Shown in pieces: positions 5,570 to 8,226 of a stretch of 8,226 nt of DNA (positions are counted from its first letter, which is position 1; every line of letters begins with the position of its first letter). The notes beneath the pieces are model-generated. The model had not been told where the DNA came from and ran no database searches. It saw only the letters and a program-made list of their open reading frames with translations. The translations under genes were made by a program, and so were the position numbers. The DNA comes from Actinomycetota bacterium (GTDB lineage: Bacteria > Actinomycetota > Thermoleophilia > Solirubrobacterales > Solirubrobacteraceae): the NCBI GenBank assembly GCA_009699915.1, contig WLNG01000053.1, forward strand, positions 1 through 8,226. The letters are read 5' to 3'.

Positions 5570-6232
5570 GTGACGCTCCCGGTCCAGCAGCGCTTCCGTC
5601 CCACGCTCGCCGATCTCGCAGCCCCGCGCTGGAGGGCGCTGCCGCGCTTGGCGCAGATCGGGGCGGGGATCGCCGGGCTGTTGGTGATCGCGCTGATCAT
5701 CGTGCTGGCCGTCGGGCGCGGGGCAGAACGGCGTGCCGTCGTCGTGCCGAGCCCGACCGCGTTCAACCTGCTGTACGACTCGTCGAAGCTCGACCGGATC
5801 CCGACCGCGTCCGGAACGTCGCTCGTCCTCCGCACGCCGCAGGCCGATCCCGACCCGGAGAACTTCTCCGTACGGCCGGTGACGCTCCCAAGCGCCTACG
5901 GCACGCCGGGAGCAGGGCTACCGCTCTACGCGACGCAGCTGATCGACCGGATGCGCCGTGACGATCCGTCGTTCGTGCTGCGCGGTGAGGGACGGGCGCG
6001 CATCAACGATCAGCCCGGGTACCAGATCCAGTTCCAGACCAACATCAGCGGCCGCACCGCCTACGGTCGCCGCACGCTGCTCTTCGCCGCCGACGATTCG
6101 ACCGCCGATGGGGCCGACATCACGATCATCGCGTTGCGCTCCCGTTCGATGCCGAACGTCGACGCAGTCGGATCGAACGGTCCGACGAAACTGCCGTACC
6201 GCTCCTTCCGGCTCGGGCTCGACCGTCCCTAG
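5570..6232 (+). CDS. membrane-anchored protein with extracytoplasmic domain, unknown function (220 aa)
   Basis: No named family recognised. The first 26 residues are cytoplasmic, with a basic stretch (RWRALPR). A strong membrane helix spans about 28-49 (QIGAGIAGLLVIALIIVLAV), and GRGAERR follows it. The remaining 170 residues would lie outside. They look like a small alpha/beta domain: TAFNLLYDSSKLDRIP (63-78), GLPLYATQLIDRMRR (116-130), FVLRGEGRARINDQPGYQIQ (135-154), GRTAYGRRTLLFAADD (161-176) and DITIIALRSRS (183-193). The order 'argrariNdqpGYqI.f....gr..ygR.lLl' resembles lipoprotein/PsbP-like sensor-type domains, but I would not assign one. The start is a GTG at 5570 with AGGA seven bases upstream. 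It follows the RAM gene by nine bases and is likely the last gene of that operon. Confidence 0.8.
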   Translation: MTLPVQQRFRPTLADLAAPRWRALPRLAQIGAGIAGLLVIALIIVLAVGRGAERRAVVVPSPTAFNLLYDSSKLDRIPTASGTSLVLRTPQADPDPENFSVRPVTLPSAYGTPGAGLPLYATQLIDRMRRDDPSFVLRGEGRARINDQPGYQIQFQTNISGRTAYGRRTLLFAADDSTADGADITIIALRSRSMPNVDAVGSNGPTKLPYRSFRLGLDRP

Positions 6233-6256
6233 GGCCCGCTCCAGCGCCTAGGGCGC
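6227..6256. repeat. paired CCTAGGGC repeats carrying the two convergent stop codons
   Basis: CCTAGGGC occurs at 6228-6235 and again at 6247-6254. In the first copy TAG is the stop of the plus-strand membrane protein. In the second, CTA is the minus-strand TAG stop of the sigma factor gene. The second copy also sits in an inverted repeat GCGCC-TAG-GGCGC (6244-6256). No T-run is present, so I do not call a terminator. Confidence 0.45.
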
Positions 6257-7678
6257 GGGGGGCGTGACCGGATCCGGGACGGGCGCGGGAACGATCTCGG
6301 GCGCCGGAGGGGGCGTGATCTCCTCCACCGGTGGAGGGGCCGTTCCCGGGTCGCCGGTGTCGGTCGACCCATCCTCGGGTGTCAGCACCGGCGGCGTCGC
6401 GGGATCGACATTCCCCGCCTGAGGGGGCAGCGTCGTGTCATCGACCTGCTCCTGCGGCGGCGCCGGGATGTCGGTCGGCGCGGGCTGCGGTGCGACCTCG
6501 GCCACGATGGGCGCAGGGGCCGGCGTGGGCGCTGGCGCGACAGAAGCGGGCGCGGGCGCGGGCGCTGCGGCGACGGCGACGTCGGCTGGCTTGGCTGCCG
6601 GCTTCGCGGCTGCCGGCCGCTGCTGCACGATCACTGCGGCGGCCGAGGTCCGGGCGAGGCTTGTCGTCGCGGCGTGGTTGACCTCGACGGCGCCGGCGGT
6701 GACGATCGCCGCGGCCGCCACGGTGGCAGCGGCCTTCGTCGCGACGGCCGAGATGCCGGCGGAGATCGCGCCGCCGGCTGCAGACCCGGCCGCGGCGCCG
6801 GCTGCCGATCCGGCCGCAGTTCCAGCTGCGGCGGTGCCGGCTCCCGCGGCGCCGCTCGCTCCGGCGCTGGTGCCGAGCTGGGCGAGGAGAAACTTCTTCA
6901 GGAGGAGCAACGGGCCGATCGGCAGCATCAGTGCGAGCGCCTTGTTGTTGGCCTTCAGCGTCGCGCGGAAGGCGGAGCAGCGCTCGCAGTCGCGCATGTG
7001 ACGGCGCGCCGCGGGCGTGAGGCGCGTCAGGCCCTCGGCGACCTCGCCGAGTTCGATCCGGACCTCCTCGCAGGTCAGTCTGCGCGCCTCGGCTGCCTCG
7101 CCGAGCGAGACGCGGGCGCGCACGAGCAGCGACTTGACGCTGGGCACGGTCGTGTCCATCGCCTCGGCGATCTGGTCGTAGGAGAGGGCGTCGATCTCAC
7201 GCAGCAGCAGCGCTGTGCGCTGGGTCTCCGGCAGCTCCTGGATGTCCGCCATCAGCACGCGGAACTCCTCACGCTGATGCGCTTCATCGGCGGTCGTGCG
7301 CCCGTGGTCGGCGACGTGATGGTCGAAGTCGTCGACGCCGATCGCGCTCTGGCGACGCATGTGGTTGAGCGACCTGTTGCGCGCGATCCGATAGAGCCAC
7401 GGCTTGACGTTGATCGGCCGCTCATCGGCGGTCATCGCGCCGTATGCCGCGGCGAACGTCTCCTGGACGACGTCCTCGGCGTCCTCGCGCGAGCCGAGCA
7501 TGTGCCGCGTGAAGGCCAGCAGTCGCGCGTCGTAACGCGAGACGAGTACCTCGTACGCCGACTGGTTGCCCTGGCGCGTGAGCGCGACGAGCTTCTCGTC
7601 AGACTGCAGCCGCAGGAACGGGCTGGGCCCGCCCCTCATGCCGGCGACGCCGACGGTGCTGATCGATGCAGTCTCCAC
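6248..7678 (-). CDS. ECF sigma factor fused to zinc-finger/membrane/Pro-Ala-rich C-terminal extension (476 aa)
   Basis: An ECF sigma factor with an unusual extension. Sigma region 2 is at about 26-110: DEKLVALTRQGNQSAYEVLV, DAEDVVQETF (66-75) and VKPWLYRIARNRSLNHMRR (91-109). Region 4 is at about 138-195: LPETQRTALLLREIDALSYD, then the HTH IAEAMDTTVPSVKSLLVRAR. Next comes a ZAS-like zinc finger, Cys203 and HMRDCERC (His227, Cys231, Cys234), which is normally part of separate anti-sigma proteins. Hydrophobic segments follow at 249-268 and, as a Gly/Ala-rich helix, about 303-331. The tail (355-476) is Pro/Ala-rich, acidic and disordered. A family RNA polymerase subunit that carries its own inhibitor and membrane anchor is the best reading; the architecture resembles ECF52/53-type groups. 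The start is GTG at 7678; ATG at 7639 (Met14) is possible, and neither has a good Shine-Dalgarno sequence. Target genes are unknown. Confidence 0.9.
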   Translation of the reverse strand: METASISTVGVAGMRGGPSPFLRLQSDEKLVALTRQGNQSAYEVLVSRYDARLLAFTRHMLGSREDAEDVVQETFAAAYGAMTADERPINVKPWLYRIARNRSLNHMRRQSAIGVDDFDHHVADHGRTTADEAHQREEFRVLMADIQELPETQRTALLLREIDALSYDQIAEAMDTTVPSVKSLLVRARVSLGEAAEARRLTCEEVRIELGEVAEGLTRLTPAARRHMRDCERCSAFRATLKANNKALALMLPIGPLLLLKKFLLAQLGTSAGASGAAGAGTAAAGTAAGSAAGAAAGSAAGGAISAGISAVATKAAATVAAAAIVTAGAVEVNHAATTSLARTSAAAVIVQQRPAAAKPAAKPADVAVAAAPAPAPASVAPAPTPAPAPIVAEVAPQPAPTDIPAPPQEQVDDTTLPPQAGNVDPATPPVLTPEDGSTDTGDPGTAPPPVEEITPPPAPEIVPAPVPDPVTPPAP

Positions 7679-7690
7679 AGTGGGTTCATC

Positions 7691-7725
7691 GGCAACAACA
7701 CTGCGAAACAGAAGAAGTTGCTGCC
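7691..7725 (-). repeat. inverted repeat in the leader of the sigma factor gene
   Basis: On the minus strand GGCAGCAAC (7725-7717) is followed after a 17-base pyrimidine-rich loop by GTTGTTGCC (7699-7691). The arms pair over nine positions with one G-U pair. The structure ends 12 bases before the GTG start, where it could affect ribosome access or act as a protein-binding site. Confidence 0.5.
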
Positions 7726-7753
7726 GGGGCCGGGTAGGACGTGCTGACCATCG

Positions 7754-7783
7754 AGGCTAGCGTCATCCCCCGGCGGGTGTGAA
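7754..7783 (-). promoter_or_regulatory. candidate promoter of the sigma factor gene
   Basis: On the minus strand TTCACA (7783-7778, 5 of 6 to the -35 consensus) is followed after 18 bases by TAGCCT (7759-7754, keeping T1, A2 and T6). Transcription would begin near 7747, giving a leader of about 68 bases that contains the inverted repeat at 7691-7725. A plus-strand TAGCGT (7758-7763) overlaps it through the palindrome GCTAGC and could serve the tRNA gene, although no good -35 box accompanies it. Confidence 0.35.
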
Positions 7784-7798
7784 GATCCGCCCACCCGC
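7773..7798 (+). repeat. inverted repeat abutting the 5' end of tRNA-Leu
   Basis: GCGGGTG (7773-7779) and CACCCGC (7792-7798) form perfect 7-bp arms around a 12-base loop. The 3' arm ends exactly one base before tRNA position 1, so in the precursor RNA a hairpin would stand beside the RNase P cleavage site. Confidence 0.45.
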
Positions 7799-7882
7799 GC
7801 CCGGGTGGCGGAACTGGTAGACGCGGCCGGCTTAAACCCGGCTGTCCGCAAGGACGTGGGGGTTCAAGACCCTCCCCGGGCA
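7799..7882 (+). tRNA. tRNA-Leu, anticodon UAA
   Basis: A complete class II tRNA of 84 bases. Acceptor arms GCCCGGG (7799-7805) and CCCGGGC (7875-7881) pair fully, with discriminator A at 7882. The D arm contains GGTAGA. The anticodon stem GCCGG/CCGGC encloses the loop CTTAAAC (7831-7837), placing TAA at 7833-7835. The long variable arm (TGTCC-GCAA-GGACG region) is typical of leucine tRNAs. The T arm GGGGG-TTCAAGA-CCCTC has one G-U pair. The 3' CCA is not encoded. It decodes UUA (and can read UUG by wobble), the same isoacceptor as the bldA tRNA of Streptomyces. Confidence 0.97.
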
Positions 7883-7923
7883 CTACGACGCAGCATCGGC
7901 GCCGCGCCCGAGGTCACCGAACT

Positions 7924-7946
7924 GCGGATCCGCCTGATGATCAGGC
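7924..7946. repeat. adjacent palindromes between tRNA-Leu and the SCP2-like gene
   Basis: GCGGATCCGC (7924-7933) is a perfect 10-bp palindrome. It overlaps by two bases GCCTGA-TGA-TCAGGC (7932-7946), a 6-bp stem with a 3-base loop that includes the minus-strand TGA stop. They may end transcription from either side, but neither has a T-run, so terminator function is only a suggestion. Confidence 0.3.
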
Positions 7947-8226
7947 AGCTGTGGTCAGCAGCCCGAGCATCGCGCCGGCTGCCTGCCGGTCGCCCTCGAT
8001 GCGCAGGCCGCGCGAGCTCGGCGCGGGGCCCAGCGCTGCGACGTAGTCCTGCGGATCTCCGCTGACGCGCGCGTCGGGGTCGAGCGCAGGCGCCTCGCAG
8101 TACTCCAGATGCCCGTTCCGGGCGCTGAGCGTGTGGACTGCGTCACCGGCGCCGTTCTGAACATGGAGCTCGACGGTCGCGGCGAGTCCGGGCGGAAGCG
8201 CGCGCCCCGCGGCGGCGCGCAGCACC
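7941..8226 (-). CDS. SCP2-like domain protein, C-terminal fragment
   Basis: The 5' part lies beyond the right edge; the GTG at 8225 is likely an internal valine, not the start. The visible 94-95 residues read as an SCP2-like lipid-binding fold: LAATVELHVQNG, a beta-rich VHTLSARNGHLEY, ALDPDARVSGDPQDYVAALG and SRGLRIEGDRQAAGAMLGLL. The pattern '.PD..vsGdp.d..a....s.glriEGD..a...llgLl' is characteristic. In high-GC Gram-positive bacteria this module often forms the C-terminal half of HxlR/PadR-like winged-helix regulators, and also occurs alone or in alkyl sulfatases. The piece here cannot separate these options, but the ending just after 'lLglL' fits a regulator or a stand-alone protein. Confidence 0.72.
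   Translation of the reverse strand, partial: VLRAAAGRALPPGLAATVELHVQNGAGDAVHTLSARNGHLEYCEAPALDPDARVSGDPQDYVAALGPAPSSRGLRIEGDRQAAGAMLGLLTTAA

Noticed and set aside
6340..6700. Possible tandem repeat or CRISPR-like array in the Pro/Ala region
   Set aside because: The repetition is only codon-level Pro-Ala bias without fixed unit length or spacers.
6435..7747. Plus-strand Ala/Gly and Asp/Arg-rich frames across the sigma gene
   Set aside because: These are shadows of the low-complexity sigma factor tail and core on the other strand.
7805..8065. Small plus-strand frame starting within the tRNA (begins MAELVDAAGL)
   Set aside because: This peptide is the well-known false translation of a tRNA-Leu gene.

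Overview
The window is GC-rich with tightly packed, mostly short genes. It looks chromosomal. The gene set points to a high-GC Gram-positive lineage close to Actinobacteria, most likely Thermoleophilia/Solirubrobacterales. The clues are a class I FbaB-type aldolase, CsrA, a zinc-ribbon rhomboid, an ECF sigma factor with a long Ala/Pro-rich tail, and GTG starts. The placement is inferred from family resemblance; no search was run. There is no sign of a phage, plasmid, IS element or CRISPR array.

Layout. Positions 1-503 (+): the C-terminus of an FtsB/DivIC-like septum protein, a hairpin, then a small unknown protein. Positions 511-1104 (-): an unknown protein with an HTH-like N-terminus, a charged Ala/Glu/Arg helix and a conserved C-terminus. 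Its 5' side faces csrA (1263-1463, +). Positions 1460-3345 (-): an operon read fbaB -> secreted SNase-type nuclease -> small membrane protein. Positions 3466-6232 (+): an operon-like run of five genes: rhomboid-like membrane protein with an N-terminal zinc ribbon, unknown 120-aa protein, UPF0173 metallo-hydrolase, stand-alone RAM-domain protein, and a single-pass membrane protein. Two junctions are 4-bp ATGA overlaps. Positions 6248-7678 (-): a large ECF sigma factor fused to a zinc-finger anti-sigma-like segment, a hydrophobic region and a Pro/Ala tail. Positions 7799-7882 (+): tRNA-Leu(UAA). Positions 7941-8226 (-): the C-terminus of an SCP2-like protein.

How the parts relate. FbaB belongs to central glycolysis/gluconeogenesis. 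CsrA is a post-transcriptional regulator, often of motility. The sigma factor appears to carry its own membrane-tethering or inhibitory module. The rhomboid-like protein keeps the fold but has lost the catalytic Ser and His, so it is probably a pseudoprotease. I see no clearly new multi-gene defence or mobile system. The most notable items are the tethered sigma factor with a structured leader, the zinc-ribbon pseudo-rhomboid, the three-part protein opposite csrA, and a tRNA for TTA codons in a window whose genes contain no in-frame TTA codon.
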